From contig NZ_JAUZQD010000010.1 of assembly GCF_030709675.1 (NCBI RefSeq), forward strand, positions 186,001 through 250,000: 64,000 nt of DNA, in the 5' to 3' direction. Position numbers and translations under genes: made by a program. The notes beneath the pieces are model-generated. The model searched no databases. It saw nothing but the letters and a program-made list of their open reading frames with translations, and had not been told where the DNA came from. Shown in pieces: positions 49,672 through 58,028 of this stretch (positions are counted from its first letter, which is position 1; every line of letters starts with the position of its first letter). Source of the DNA: Symbioplanes lichenis. GTDB lineage: Bacteria; Actinomycetota; Actinomycetes; Mycobacteriales; Micromonosporaceae.

Positions 49672-52325
49672 CCCTTCTCGACGGGGTGCAGGCTCGGGCG
49701 CAGGAGCAGATGCTGCATCTGGCCCGGGTCTATCCCGTGGATCGGCTGCTGGCGGTTTTCCGGGCCAACGCCGGCCTCGACACCCGGGGCGCCGAACCGC
49801 CGGGGAACTGGGAGGACTTCGGTCATCCCGCGGAGGAGCCGTGGGGCGAGGCGGACTACCCGGGGGCGGGGGTCGCTCCGACGGCGTCACTGCTGCGCGG
49901 GCACTATGCCGGGCATTTCCTGTCCATGCTGGCGCGGGTGCCGGCGTTGCGGGACAAGACGGGCGAGCTCGTGGCGGGGCTCGCGGAAGTGCAGGCGGCG
50001 CTGGCGGCCACGGGACGGTTCACGCATCCGGGATTTCTGGCGGCGTACGGGGAATGGCAGTTCTCGCGGCTTGAGGAGCTGGCGCCGTACGGGGAGATCT
50101 GGGCTCCTTGGTACACCTGCCACAAGATCATGGCGGGGCTGATCGACGCCCATGTCCACGCCGGGAACGCGCAGGCGCTCGAGGTCGTCACGCGCCTCGG
50201 GCACTGGGCCGCGCAACGGATTCTGCGCGTGGATCCGGCGCAGCGGCAGCGGATGTGGTCGCTCTACATCGCCGGCGAGTACGGCGGGATGAACGAGAGC
50301 ATGGTCGCCCTGCACCGGCTCACGGGTGAGCAAGTGTTCCTGGACGCCGCGGCCGCCTTCGAGATGGATACGTTCCTCGATGACGCGGTCGCCGGCCGGG
50401 ACGTTCTGGATGGCATGCACGCCAATCAGCACCTGCCCATGCTGGCCGGCCACATCGCCCAGTACGAGGCGACGGGCGAGCGCCGTTACCTGGATGCGGT
50501 TCTGAACCTGTGGGATCAGATCGTGCCCGGCCGCACATTCGCGCACGGCGGCACGGGCGAGGGTGAGCTGTGGGGCCCGGCTGGCGCGGTGGCCCGATTC
50601 GTGGGCCGGCGCAACGCGGAGAGCTGTGCCACGTACAACCTCATAAAGATCGCTCGGGGGCTCTTCGCGCACACCCGGGACAGCCGCTATTTCGACTATG
50701 TCGAGCGGGCGTCGCTCAACCACATCGTCGGATCGCGGGCCGACGTCATCTCGGACACGAGTCCCGAAGTCCTCTACATGTATCCCGTCGACCCCGGCGC
50801 GGTCCGCGAGTACGACAACGTGGGCACATGTTGTGGCGGCACCGGCCTGGAAAGCCACGTCAAGCACCAGGACTCGATCTACTTCCGGGACGGCACCGAG
50901 CTGTACGTCCTCCAGTACGTGCCGTCCGTTCTCGACGGCGTGCTCACGGTGCACACCCGGTACCCGCGCGACGGGCACGTGTCTCTGACTCTGCACACCC
51001 CGGACATCACGGCGCTGCATCTGCGCATCCCGCCCTGGGCCTCCGTACCCGGGGCTGTGAACGGCTTTCTGACGATTCTGGAACCTTCTGGAACCGTTTC
51101 CCTCGACCTGCCGATGCCGTTGTGGCTCGTGCCCACGCCGGACGACCCGGCGCTGGTGTCCGTGGAGTGGGGCCCGACCGTGCTGCTGGCCCGCGACGAC
51201 GCGACGACCACGCTGCCGATTGCCCCGGCCGCCTTCCGGCTGCTCGACGGCAGCATCGGCGACTTCACGGCCGCCGACGACCTGGTGTCCGCGCTGGGCC
51301 GCACGTTCGAGCCGGCCTGGTCCGGCGGCGACCACCGCTATCACATGTACCTGCGGCTCGACGACGAGCGGATCGCCTTCCGCGGCGCCGACCCCGGCGT
51401 CCCCAACCGCCGCGACCAGGACGGCTGGTCCTTCCTGACGGCGCTGTGGGGCTCGGGCGGCTATCTCTCGGTGAGCGACTTCCTCACCGCAGTTCATCGG
51501 TACGCCCTCCGCGCCGCCGACGCGGGCCTGCTCACCCGCTCCGAGGTACAGGCGGTCCTGGTCGCCGCCGCATCAAGCACCCTGGACGCGCCGCCGCCGT
51601 CGCCGTCGCCGTCGCCGTCGCAGCCGCCGCAGCCGTCGTCGGTGTTGCCGTCTTCGTCATCGGCTTCCTCGCCGTCGTCGGTGCCATTGTTGTCGGGCGC
51701 ATTGCCGCGTTCCGGTGCCTTGACTGCGCCCGCCGGGCTCGAATGGGCGCGGGTTGCTGTCGATATCCCGGCCGCCACGGTCTGGCGGTCCTCCACCGCA
51801 GAGGTAGTGGTCTGGGACCTGCCGCCGGAGATCGGGGCAGCGGACGCGGTCCCGGTGCTCCGGATCGATGTGGCCGGGGCGCCCGCCGCGTCGGGCTGGT
51901 ACACGACGATGCCGTCCGCCGCGGTCACCGTGGTGTCGCCCGGCCCCGGCATCGCGTCGGTGTCGTCGCTGGACGAGGTGGTATCCGAGGGGCGTCACGT
52001 GCTGCGGGCCCGGGCGACCGACGCCTTGGGCCGCACCGTTCACGCCACGCGCGAGGTGGCCGTGGACACCGCCCCGCCCGTGGTGACCGCGCGCCTCCGC
52101 GACCTGGGTACCAATGTCGAGGTGACGCTCGACGCGGTCGACGAGGTGTCCGGTGTGGACCGGATCCAGTGGCGCACGGCGGAAACGTTCTGGGGCGTGT
52201 TCCAGGAGCCGTTCACGCGGGTGTTACGCGACGAGCCGCAGACGCTGGAGTTCACCGCGACCGACAGGGCGGGCAACACCACGCCGGTGCAGACGGTCAT
52301 TCTCCCCGCCTTGTCCCGCGACTGA
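49647..52325 (+). CDS. Large GH127-type (DUF1680) glycosidase in the peptide operon
   Basis: An 892-residue protein. It starts at GTG 49647 (GAAGGAA upstream), 25 bases inside the M24 gene; GTG 49668 in a GTGA overlap is the alternative. Residues 1-560 are the GH127-type (alpha/alpha)6 barrel and beta domains (ANAGLDTRG, WAPWYTCHKIMAGLIDAH, AGEYGGMNESM). The Zn/Cys site is intact: Glu325 and Cys327 in NAESCATYN, Cys395-Cys396 in GTCCGGTG. A Ser/Pro linker (about 650-680, hexamer-repeat DNA) leads to a C-terminal Ig-like, OmpL47-like domain (VDTAPPVVTARL, ATDRAGNTT). Such linkers suit exported proteins, yet no signal peptide is present. Operon position suggests arabinosylated Hyp-peptides as substrate. 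Confidence 0.82.
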   Translation: MGFPFREVTLLDGVQARAQEQMLHLARVYPVDRLLAVFRANAGLDTRGAEPPGNWEDFGHPAEEPWGEADYPGAGVAPTASLLRGHYAGHFLSMLARVPALRDKTGELVAGLAEVQAALAATGRFTHPGFLAAYGEWQFSRLEELAPYGEIWAPWYTCHKIMAGLIDAHVHAGNAQALEVVTRLGHWAAQRILRVDPAQRQRMWSLYIAGEYGGMNESMVALHRLTGEQVFLDAAAAFEMDTFLDDAVAGRDVLDGMHANQHLPMLAGHIAQYEATGERRYLDAVLNLWDQIVPGRTFAHGGTGEGELWGPAGAVARFVGRRNAESCATYNLIKIARGLFAHTRDSRYFDYVERASLNHIVGSRADVISDTSPEVLYMYPVDPGAVREYDNVGTCCGGTGLESHVKHQDSIYFRDGTELYVLQYVPSVLDGVLTVHTRYPRDGHVSLTLHTPDITALHLRIPPWASVPGAVNGFLTILEPSGTVSLDLPMPLWLVPTPDDPALVSVEWGPTVLLARDDATTTLPIAPAAFRLLDGSIGDFTAADDLVSALGRTFEPAWSGGDHRYHMYLRLDDERIAFRGADPGVPNRRDQDGWSFLTALWGSGGYLSVSDFLTAVHRYALRAADAGLLTRSEVQAVLVAAASSTLDAPPPSPSPSPSQPPQPSSVLPSSSSASSPSSVPLLSGALPRSGALTAPAGLEWARVAVDIPAATVWRSSTAEVVVWDLPPEIGAADAVPVLRIDVAGAPAASGWYTTMPSAAVTVVSPGPGIASVSSLDEVVSEGRHVLRARATDALGRTVHATREVAVDTAPPVVTARLRDLGTNVEVTLDAVDEVSGVDRIQWRTAETFWGVFQEPFTRVLRDEPQTLEFTATDRAGNTTPVQTVILPALSRD

Positions 52326-52607
52326 AGGCCCCCTCCGCCGGTTCCGCATCGGCGGAGGAGGCTCTCTTACGCTGTGCGGAAAAGGCTCCCGCGGCGACCG
52401 GGGAACGCGCGTGCTTCAGCTGGAAGCGGTTCCCGCACCGGCCAGAGGAGTTCATGCGTCAACTGGAAGCGGCTTCTGCACCGGGAGAGAGCGGCCTCTG
52501 CACCGGACGGGCAAGGCTCCCGCGACGGCGGAAGGTCTTCGCGCCGGAGCGCCGGGCCTTCCTCAGGCATGGGCGGAGGGTCTTCGCGCCGGAGCGTCGG
52601 GCTTTGC
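52326..52607. repeat. Repeat mosaic between the glycosidase and the MBL gene
   Basis: This 282-base spacer consists largely of degenerate direct repeats. A 45-bp unit beginning GGTCTTCGCGCCGGAGCG occurs at 52534 and 52579, the second copy running into the last codons of the MBL gene (52608). CTGGAAGCGGYTYCYGCACC occurs near 52421 and 52464, the first holding an exact GGAAGCGGTTCC. AAGGCTCCCGCG occurs near 52382 and 52513. I see no gene in it. The first copy of the 45-bp unit looks like a duplicated 3' end of the MBL gene. Confidence 0.7.
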
Positions 52608-53414
52608 TCAGGCATGGGCGGCGGGGAGCAGGGTGGGAATGCCGTCGTAAGCGGCGAGGTCGTGGGCCGGCACGATCTGCAGGGTGCCGTCGAGGGCGAT
52701 CATGCGTTGCAGGCCTTGGTGCACGCGGGTGGGATCCACGTCGGCCAGCTTGCGCATCAGCCACGGGCGTTCGGCGCCGCGGCGGATGCCGTCGAGCTGC
52801 CAGGTCAGGTCGCCGATGAAGGCATAGCGCCGGCCGGACGTCGCGGTCACGAAGACGATGACTGAGCCGGTCGTGTGGCCACCGGCCAGGGCGATGACCA
52901 CGGAACCGTCGCCGTGCACGTCGTGACTCGCGGGGAAGCTGAGGTGGGCGCCGTTGTCGAACGCGTACTCGTGCAGCTCGTGGCCCCGGGAAACGTGGCG
53001 GAACACGTCACCGTCCGGCTCGCTGGTCGCGTACCGGAGCTCGTCCTGGTTGATCCAGACGGGTGTGCCGCCGAGGCCGTCCAGGCCGCTGACGTGGTCC
53101 CAGTGGGTGTGCGTCAGCACGACGCCGAGCAGCCGGCTCCGGTCGTAGCCCGCCGCGTCGAGCTGGTCGGCGGCCGTGCGGCCCAGTTCGTGGGGTGCGC
53201 GCCGATATCGGGGCAGCAGCGCGAGGTGCTGAGCAAGACTGGAACCGAATCCAGCGTCGATCAGCAGGTCTCCGTCCGGGTGCCGGACGAGGACCGCGGA
53301 GGCGGCGAACTGCCGCTTGTCCCGCCACGAGCCGCCCTGGACGGCCAGGGCGGCCCGGGTTTCGTACGTGCCGGTGGGCAGGTGGTGGACGGTGATCCCG
53401 GCGGGCGCTGGCAT
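52608..53414 (-). CDS. MBL-fold metallohydrolase (lactonase-like)
   Basis: A 268-residue zinc hydrolase starting at ATG 53414 after GAGGAGC. The metal motif is THTHWDHVSG (His102, His104, Asp106, His107), with further ligands in LAGGHTTGSV and FIGDLTW and the final His in VPAHDLAAY. The arrangement is that of AHL-lactonase-like hydrolases, which open lactones or cleave esters. The C terminus lies in a duplicated 45-bp repeat. It is divergent from the LysR gene at 53521, with a LysR-type box between, so it is the probable regulated target. Confidence 0.85.
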   Translation of the reverse strand: MPAPAGITVHHLPTGTYETRAALAVQGGSWRDKRQFAASAVLVRHPDGDLLIDAGFGSSLAQHLALLPRYRRAPHELGRTAADQLDAAGYDRSRLLGVVLTHTHWDHVSGLDGLGGTPVWINQDELRYATSEPDGDVFRHVSRGHELHEYAFDNGAHLSFPASHDVHGDGSVVIALAGGHTTGSVIVFVTATSGRRYAFIGDLTWQLDGIRRGAERPWLMRKLADVDPTRVHQGLQRMIALDGTLQIVPAHDLAAYDGIPTLLPAAHA

Positions 53415-53492
53415 GGGGCTCCTCGGTCGGACGGCGGGAAACCGACTGTGCGGCACCCGGGCGGCCGGCGTCCAAGTCCTCTTTCCTGGAAC

Positions 53493-53511
53493 CGATACCA
53501 GGCGGGTATCG
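53493..53511. promoter_or_regulatory. LysR-type operator between MBL gene and lysR
   Basis: CGATACC-AGGCG-GGTATCG is a perfect inverted repeat with 7-bp arms. It contains the T-N11-A core (T53496, A53508) of LysR boxes and lies in the 106-base divergent spacer, 10 bases before the lysR ATG. Confidence 0.7.
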
Positions 53512-53520
53512 TCGCTGGTG

Positions 53521-54381
53521 ATGGAGCTTCGACTGCTGCGCTATTTCGTGGCCGTCGCCGAGGAACGGCACTTCGGGCGGGCGGCGGCGCGGCTCACCAT
53601 GACGCAACCGCCGCTGAGCCGCGCCATCAAGCAGCTGGAGACGGACCTGGGCGTCGTCCTGCTGCACCGCTCGGCGGCCGGTGTCGAGCTCACCGCCGCC
53701 GGAGAAGCCCTCTATGCCGAGGCGACAGCCCTTCTCGCCCAGGCCGACCAGGCCCGCGCCCGGGTGACGGCGGCGGGAACGGCGACGCTGACGATCGGCA
53801 CGCTGGGCGGCGGCGACAAGGCGGCCGGCCGGCTGGCGGCGACTTTCCGGCGCGCTCACCCGGCGGTCGCCGTGCGCTTTCGTGAAGCCGATTTCACCGA
53901 TCCCACGGCGGGGCTGCGGGCCGGGCTGGCCGACGTGGCGATCACCCGCCGTCCGTTCGACGAGACCGATTTCCACGTACGCGAGTTGCGCGCGGATCCG
54001 GTCGGGGTCGTGTTGCGTACGGATGATGCGCTCGCAGGCCGGGCCGCGCTGAGCGTGACCGAGCTCGCCGGCCGTCCCTGGTTCCAGCTGCCGGAGGGCA
54101 CGGATCCGCTGTGGCGCGCCTACTGGAACGGGGGAGAGCTCGCCGGCGACCGCCCCGCGGGTCTCGTCGTCCGCACGGTCGCCGAGTGCATGCAAGCTGT
54201 CCTCTGGAACGGAACGGTGGGCATCGCGCCGCTGCAGACACATGTTCCGACCGATGAGCTCGTGTGCGTCCCGCTGACCGACATGCCGCCGAGCCGGCTC
54301 GTCGTGGCCTGGCGCCGGGACCGGGAGAGTCTGTTGGTCCGCTCGTTCGCCCAGATCGCGGTCGACATGTACCGCTCGTGA
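53521..54381 (+). CDS. LysR-family transcriptional regulator
   Basis: A 286-residue regulator. The N-terminal winged helix is MELRLLRYFVAVAEERHFGR through MTQPPLSRAIKQLETDLGVV, which is the standard LTTR pattern; the co-inducer domain follows from residue 90. ATG 53521 is fixed by the conserved start. It is divergent from the MBL-hydrolase gene across a palindromic LysR box and most likely autoregulates and activates that gene. Its stop is 14 bases from the predicted end of the convergent membrane-protein gene. Confidence 0.9.
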   Translation: MELRLLRYFVAVAEERHFGRAAARLTMTQPPLSRAIKQLETDLGVVLLHRSAAGVELTAAGEALYAEATALLAQADQARARVTAAGTATLTIGTLGGGDKAAGRLAATFRRAHPAVAVRFREADFTDPTAGLRAGLADVAITRRPFDETDFHVRELRADPVGVVLRTDDALAGRAALSVTELAGRPWFQLPEGTDPLWRAYWNGGELAGDRPAGLVVRTVAECMQAVLWNGTVGIAPLQTHVPTDELVCVPLTDMPPSRLVVAWRRDRESLLVRSFAQIAVDMYRS

Positions 54382-54394
54382 ATCATGGGTCGCG

Positions 54395-55445
54395 TCAGAC
54401 GGCTTTCCATCGCAGGCGGCCGTCGACGACTTCGGCCACATAGCTGTCTGCAAACGGTTTCTTCGGTCGTCTGCCAGGCGACTGAAGAACCGTCGTCGTA
54501 CCAGCCTTCGTCGTCCCGTGCGGGGTCGCACAGCGCCAGGCAGGCCGCCACCAGGCTCAGCGCCAGGAACACGCCGAGAATCAGGAGCACCACCCGCTTC
54601 CCGCTCATCGGCCGGCGCGGATGGCGGCCCACCTTGACCGCAGCGATCGGCGTCTCCGCGGTCGTGGAGTCGTCCGACGCCCCCGGTCCGGCCGGTGCTC
54701 GACCGGTCTTCTGCCGTCCGCCGGACGCGTGCAACATCGGGTGCAGCCGCTCGCGGGCAACGGCCTCGAAGCCGTTCGCCGCGTCGGTGTCCGACGGGAT
54801 CCGTCCCGCCGGCGCCACCGGAAGCACGTCGAGCAGATCTCGCAGCGCAGCCTCCTCGGTGGGTGGATCGACAGCACCGGTGGCCTCGACGGGCGGATCG
54901 GCGGGTGCGGACACGGCGGCGTCGATCGTGAGGAGGGCGGCCGGGACGGAATGGCCTTCCAGCACGCCGAGGGCCAGCGTCGTGCTGTTCAATGCTTCCG
55001 GCCCGGCGCCGGCCAGCAGCACCACGGGCGCGTTCAAGGTGCCGGCCAGGTCGGCGAGGGTCCAGTCCGGGCCGGCCGCCGGCACGAGCAGGCCCGGCGC
55101 TCCGGTCACCAGGACGAGTCCGTGCGTGCGGGTCAGGGCACTCACGAGGCGGGCCACGTCGTCGAGCCCGAGCGGATCGGCCTCGCCCGCGGTCAGCTCG
55201 ACCGTCGTTGCCACGTGCGCGGCCAGCTGCCCGGCGGCGCCGGGGGCCGGCGGGGCCAGGGTCACTACGGCGACGCGTACCCAGGAAGCCGCTGCCAGCG
55301 TCAGCGCCGCGTTCTCCCAGCGCACGCCCGCGGTCGTCGGCGCCAGGAGCCACGGACCGCCCGCCGGCCACTCGTGGCCCAGCGGCGTCCTCGCGGCCGT
55401 CCCCACCTGCGACCCACCCCCGCACCACGCCCGGACGACGCGCAC
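54395..55445 (-). CDS. Dethiobiotin-synthetase-like protein with a membrane helix, probable frameshift
   Basis: The frame starts at GTG 55445. Residues 25-175 resemble a degenerate dethiobiotin synthetase/P-loop-type domain (LVLVTGAPGLLVP, LAGTLNAPVVLLAGAGPEAL, LALGVLEGHSVPAALL) but without a clear Walker A. A hydrophilic stretch leads to one membrane helix (VVLLILGVFLALSLVAACLA). After TTEETV the frame would run on antisense into the LysR gene. Removing one T near 54453 gives ADSYVAEVVDGRLRWKAV and a stop at 54395, 14 bases from the LysR stop. I take that as the original end. The break falls in GCAAACGGTTTC, a variant of the dispersed word. Function unknown. Confidence 0.55.
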
Positions 55446-55553
55446 GGCGGCGGTATCCGAGGCCCCCGTGCCTGGTCAACGCCCTCAGCCTAGCCGCGCA
55501 CCGGCCTCGGGTACGGGCTTCCACGAGCCTCCGGCCCCGCCGTGTGCCCGCTT

Positions 55554-55579
55554 CTGGAACCGGCTGGAATCGGTTCCAG
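55554..55579 (-). terminator. Hairpin after the second lacI, built from the dispersed word
   Basis: CTGGAACCG and CGGTTCCAG form a perfect 9-bp stem with an 8-base loop, extended outward by CCCGC and GCGGG across small mismatches. It lies six bases after the lacI stop on the minus strand. The right half contains an exact GGAATCGGTTCC. Confidence 0.6.
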
Positions 55580-55585
55580 CGGGTT

Positions 55586-56602
55586 TCAGTCCAGGGGTGC
55601 GGTCGACTCCCGGGTGATCAGGCGGCAGCCGATCGTCTCGATGCCGGAGCCCAGCGTGCCGTCGATCGCGGCGAACAAGCGCTGAGCGGCGAGACGGCCC
55701 AGCGCCTCCAGGTTCATGTCGACAGTGGACAACGGCGGGCGGGCGTTCGCGGCGAGGATGTTCCAGTTGTCGAAACCGATCACGGCGACCTGGCGGGGAA
55801 TGGCCAGCTTCTCCTGGTGCAGCACGTCGAGGACGCCGCGGGCGATCTCGTCGGAGCCGGCGAACACGGCGTCGATGTCCGGGTCGCGCTCGAGCAGCAT
55901 GCGGGTGGCGCCCCGGCCCCAGGCCTCGGACCAGGAGCCGAACCAGACCTGGCCGCCCGCGAGCTCGAGCCCCTCCTCGGCCAGGCGGTCGAGCGCCCCG
56001 CGCGCCCGGTCGTGCGCGGCCCCGTACGTCGGATCGCCCGTGATGTGAGCAATGCGCCGGCGGCCGTGCCGGATCAAATGGTCGACGGCGAGCCGTCCGC
56101 CGCCGACATTGTCGGTGACCAATGAGAGATCGGCCGGATCCTCGGAGGGAGAATACGCATAGATCACGGGTACGGGCAGATCGCGGCCCAGCGACGGCCG
56201 CGCGTCCGGCCGGGCGCCCACCACGATCAAGCCGTCGACGCGGCGGGACAGCAGCGCGTTGAGGTGGTGGCGTTCGCGCACATTGTCGCCTCGCGCGTCG
56301 CACAGGAAAACCGACGTGCGGCCGGTGCCGAAGGCGTCCTCGGCTCCCATCAGGATCGGGATGGAGAAGCGGCCCTCGAGGTCGGAGGTGAGCAGGCCGA
56401 CGGTGCCGGTGCGCTGGGTGATCAGCGCCTGGGCGAGCGTGTTGGGGGAGAAGGACAGCTGCTCGGCGGCCCGCAGCACCTTGGCCCGGGTCTCGGCGCG
56501 GACCTGCGGCTGGTTGTTGAGAGCCTTCGACGCGGTCGCGATCGACACGCCGGCGAGCCTCGCCACGTCGCGCAGGGTGGGGCGCCCGGGCCCGCCATCC
56601 AT
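55586..56602 (-). CDS. LacI-family transcriptional repressor
   Basis: A 338-residue repressor. The helix-turn-helix is PTLRDVARLAGVSIATASKA with LNNQPQ; the effector domain has VGLLTSDLEGRFSIPILMGA, AVFAGSDEIARG and VAVIGFDNWNIL. The frame is open far upstream to 56938, but ATG 56602 is the start that gives the normal length, and upstream DNA is the divergent promoter. It controls the plus-strand sugar-uptake and GH127 operon through the palindrome at 56638. It is paralogous to the LacI at 17047, with the same order of domains and several identical stretches. Confidence 0.88.
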   Translation of the reverse strand: MDGGPGRPTLRDVARLAGVSIATASKALNNQPQVRAETRAKVLRAAEQLSFSPNTLAQALITQRTGTVGLLTSDLEGRFSIPILMGAEDAFGTGRTSVFLCDARGDNVRERHHLNALLSRRVDGLIVVGARPDARPSLGRDLPVPVIYAYSPSEDPADLSLVTDNVGGGRLAVDHLIRHGRRRIAHITGDPTYGAAHDRARGALDRLAEEGLELAGGQVWFGSWSEAWGRGATRMLLERDPDIDAVFAGSDEIARGVLDVLHQEKLAIPRQVAVIGFDNWNILAANARPPLSTVDMNLEALGRLAAQRLFAAIDGTLGSGIETIGCRLITRESTAPLD

Positions 56603-56610
56603 CGAAGCTC

Positions 56611-56649
56611 TTGACAACGTTTTTGCCTCCGTATTACGTTTTCGAAAAC
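56611..56649 (+). promoter_or_regulatory. Promoter and LacI operator of the second sugar operon
   Basis: TTGACA (56611-56616), a short 15-base spacer and TATTAC (56632-56637) are followed directly by GTTTTCGAAAAC (56638-56649), a perfect 12-bp palindrome over the expected transcription start. A related half-site (ACGTTTTTG) lies in the promoter spacer. This layout fits repression by the divergent LacI. Confidence 0.65.
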
Positions 56650-56735
56650 CTTTTCGGTCGGCTGGGAAACCATGGCGACCAGCGCTGACAGTACCTGCAG
56701 AACCCGCCATGACCGAAATGGTCCGGAGGTGCATT

Positions 56736-58028
56736 GTGCGGCTCGGCAGAAGGAAAATCATCGCGGCGGCGGTCATTGCCACCCTCACTCTGACAGGACT
56801 CGCCGCGTGTGGCGACGGCGGGGACAACGGCTCGGCGGCCGATCCGGCCGGTGCGGGCGTCGACGGTGCCGACGACGGCACCAAGCTCACCCTGTGGACC
56901 CGGGCACCGCTCGAATTGCAGGCCAAGGCCCTGGTCACCGCCTACAACGGCAGCCACAAGAACCAGGTCGAGCTCACCATCGTCCCGAACGACGACTACG
57001 TCGCGAAGGTCGGCGCGGCGGCGGGCAGCGGCGACCTGCCCGACCTCTTCGCCGCCGACATCGTCTATGTGCCCAACTGGGCGCAGGCCGGCCTGTTCGC
57101 CGATCTGACGGACAGCATCGCCCGGCTCCCGTACGCGGACAAGATCAATCAGGCGCACCTGCGCGCCGGCACGGTCGAGGACAAGAGATACGTCCTGCCG
57201 TTCGTGCTGGATCTGTCCGTCATGTTCTGGAACAAGGACCTCTATCGGGAGGCCGGCCTCGACCCCGAGAAGGGGCCCACGACCCTCGCCGAGTTCAAGG
57301 ACCAGGCCCTCGCCGTCCAGCGCCTCGGCAAGCCGGGCGTCTCCGGCACCTATTTCGGGGGCAACTGCGGCGGCTGCGGCGTCTTCACGTGGTTCCCGAT
57401 GATCTGGGCGAGCGGCGAGGAGGTCATGAACCCCGAGGGCACCAGCTCACTGCTCAACGGCGCGGCCGCCAAGCAGGTGTACGCGACCTGGCGCGAGCTG
57501 CAGGCCGCCGGCGCCGTCGCCTCCGGCTCTAAGGACGAGACCGGCGCCACGTGGGTCGGCGCGTTCCAGGAGGGCAAGGTGGGCGTGATGCCTTATCCCG
57601 CAACGCTTCTGCCCACCGCGGACAAGACGGTGAAGGTCGGTGTGGCACCGATTCCCGGCGTTTCAGGCGGCGCGTCCACCTTCGTCGGCGGGGACGGCAT
57701 CGGCGTCTCCAAGGACTCGGAGAAGGCACAGCAGGCCTGGAACTTCCTCGCCTGGCTGATGTCCGAGAAGGCGCAGACCGACGTGCTCGCGAAGAACAAC
57801 AGCAGCCCGGCGCGCAGCGATCTGACCAAGAGCAGCGACCCGCGCGTGACCCTTATCAATGAGGTCGCGGCCGCGGCGAGCAGCAAGACGCCGGTCGCGG
57901 TGAACTTCCAGCAGGCGTTCAACGCTCCCGGCAGCCCGTGGGTCACCCTCTTCCGCAACCAGGTGTACGGCGACCCCGGGCGCTTGGACGAGGACAACGA
58001 CGCCGTCACCCAGGTGCTCGCCCAGTGA
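56736..58028 (+). CDS. Extracellular sugar-binding lipoprotein
   Basis: A 430-residue family-1 binding protein. GTG 56736 follows GGAGG at ideal spacing; an ATG at 56709 is less likely. The lipobox is TGLAAC. The mature part shows the family pattern (KLTLWTRAPLELQAKALVTA, NDDYVAKVGAAAGSGDLPDL, VLPFVLDLSVMFWNKDLYRE, TFVGGDGIGVSKDSEKAQQA). A CGGCGVFTW segment with two close Cys is unusual. It is first in an operon with two permeases and two GH127-type enzymes, so its ligand is probably a beta-L-arabinofuranose-containing oligosaccharide. Confidence 0.9.
   Translation: MRLGRRKIIAAAVIATLTLTGLAACGDGGDNGSAADPAGAGVDGADDGTKLTLWTRAPLELQAKALVTAYNGSHKNQVELTIVPNDDYVAKVGAAAGSGDLPDLFAADIVYVPNWAQAGLFADLTDSIARLPYADKINQAHLRAGTVEDKRYVLPFVLDLSVMFWNKDLYREAGLDPEKGPTTLAEFKDQALAVQRLGKPGVSGTYFGGNCGGCGVFTWFPMIWASGEEVMNPEGTSSLLNGAAAKQVYATWRELQAAGAVASGSKDETGATWVGAFQEGKVGVMPYPATLLPTADKTVKVGVAPIPGVSGGASTFVGGDGIGVSKDSEKAQQAWNFLAWLMSEKAQTDVLAKNNSSPARSDLTKSSDPRVTLINEVAAAASSKTPVAVNFQQAFNAPGSPWVTLFRNQVYGDPGRLDEDNDAVTQVLAQ

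Noticed and set aside
51594..51690. CCGTCG hexamer run as a regulatory microsatellite
   Set aside because: It lies within the glycosidase frame and encodes a normal Ser/Pro linker.
48177..52325. One continuous 1382-codon frame suggesting a giant fusion protein
   Set aside because: The first 490 codons are the out-of-frame shadow of the M24 peptidase gene, which has all its metal ligands in its own frame; the glycosidase begins at 49647.
54120..54394. The last part of the 441-codon frame, antisense to lysR, as real protein
   Set aside because: It has no protein-like features and a one-base change gives a plausible end at 54395 next to the LysR stop.
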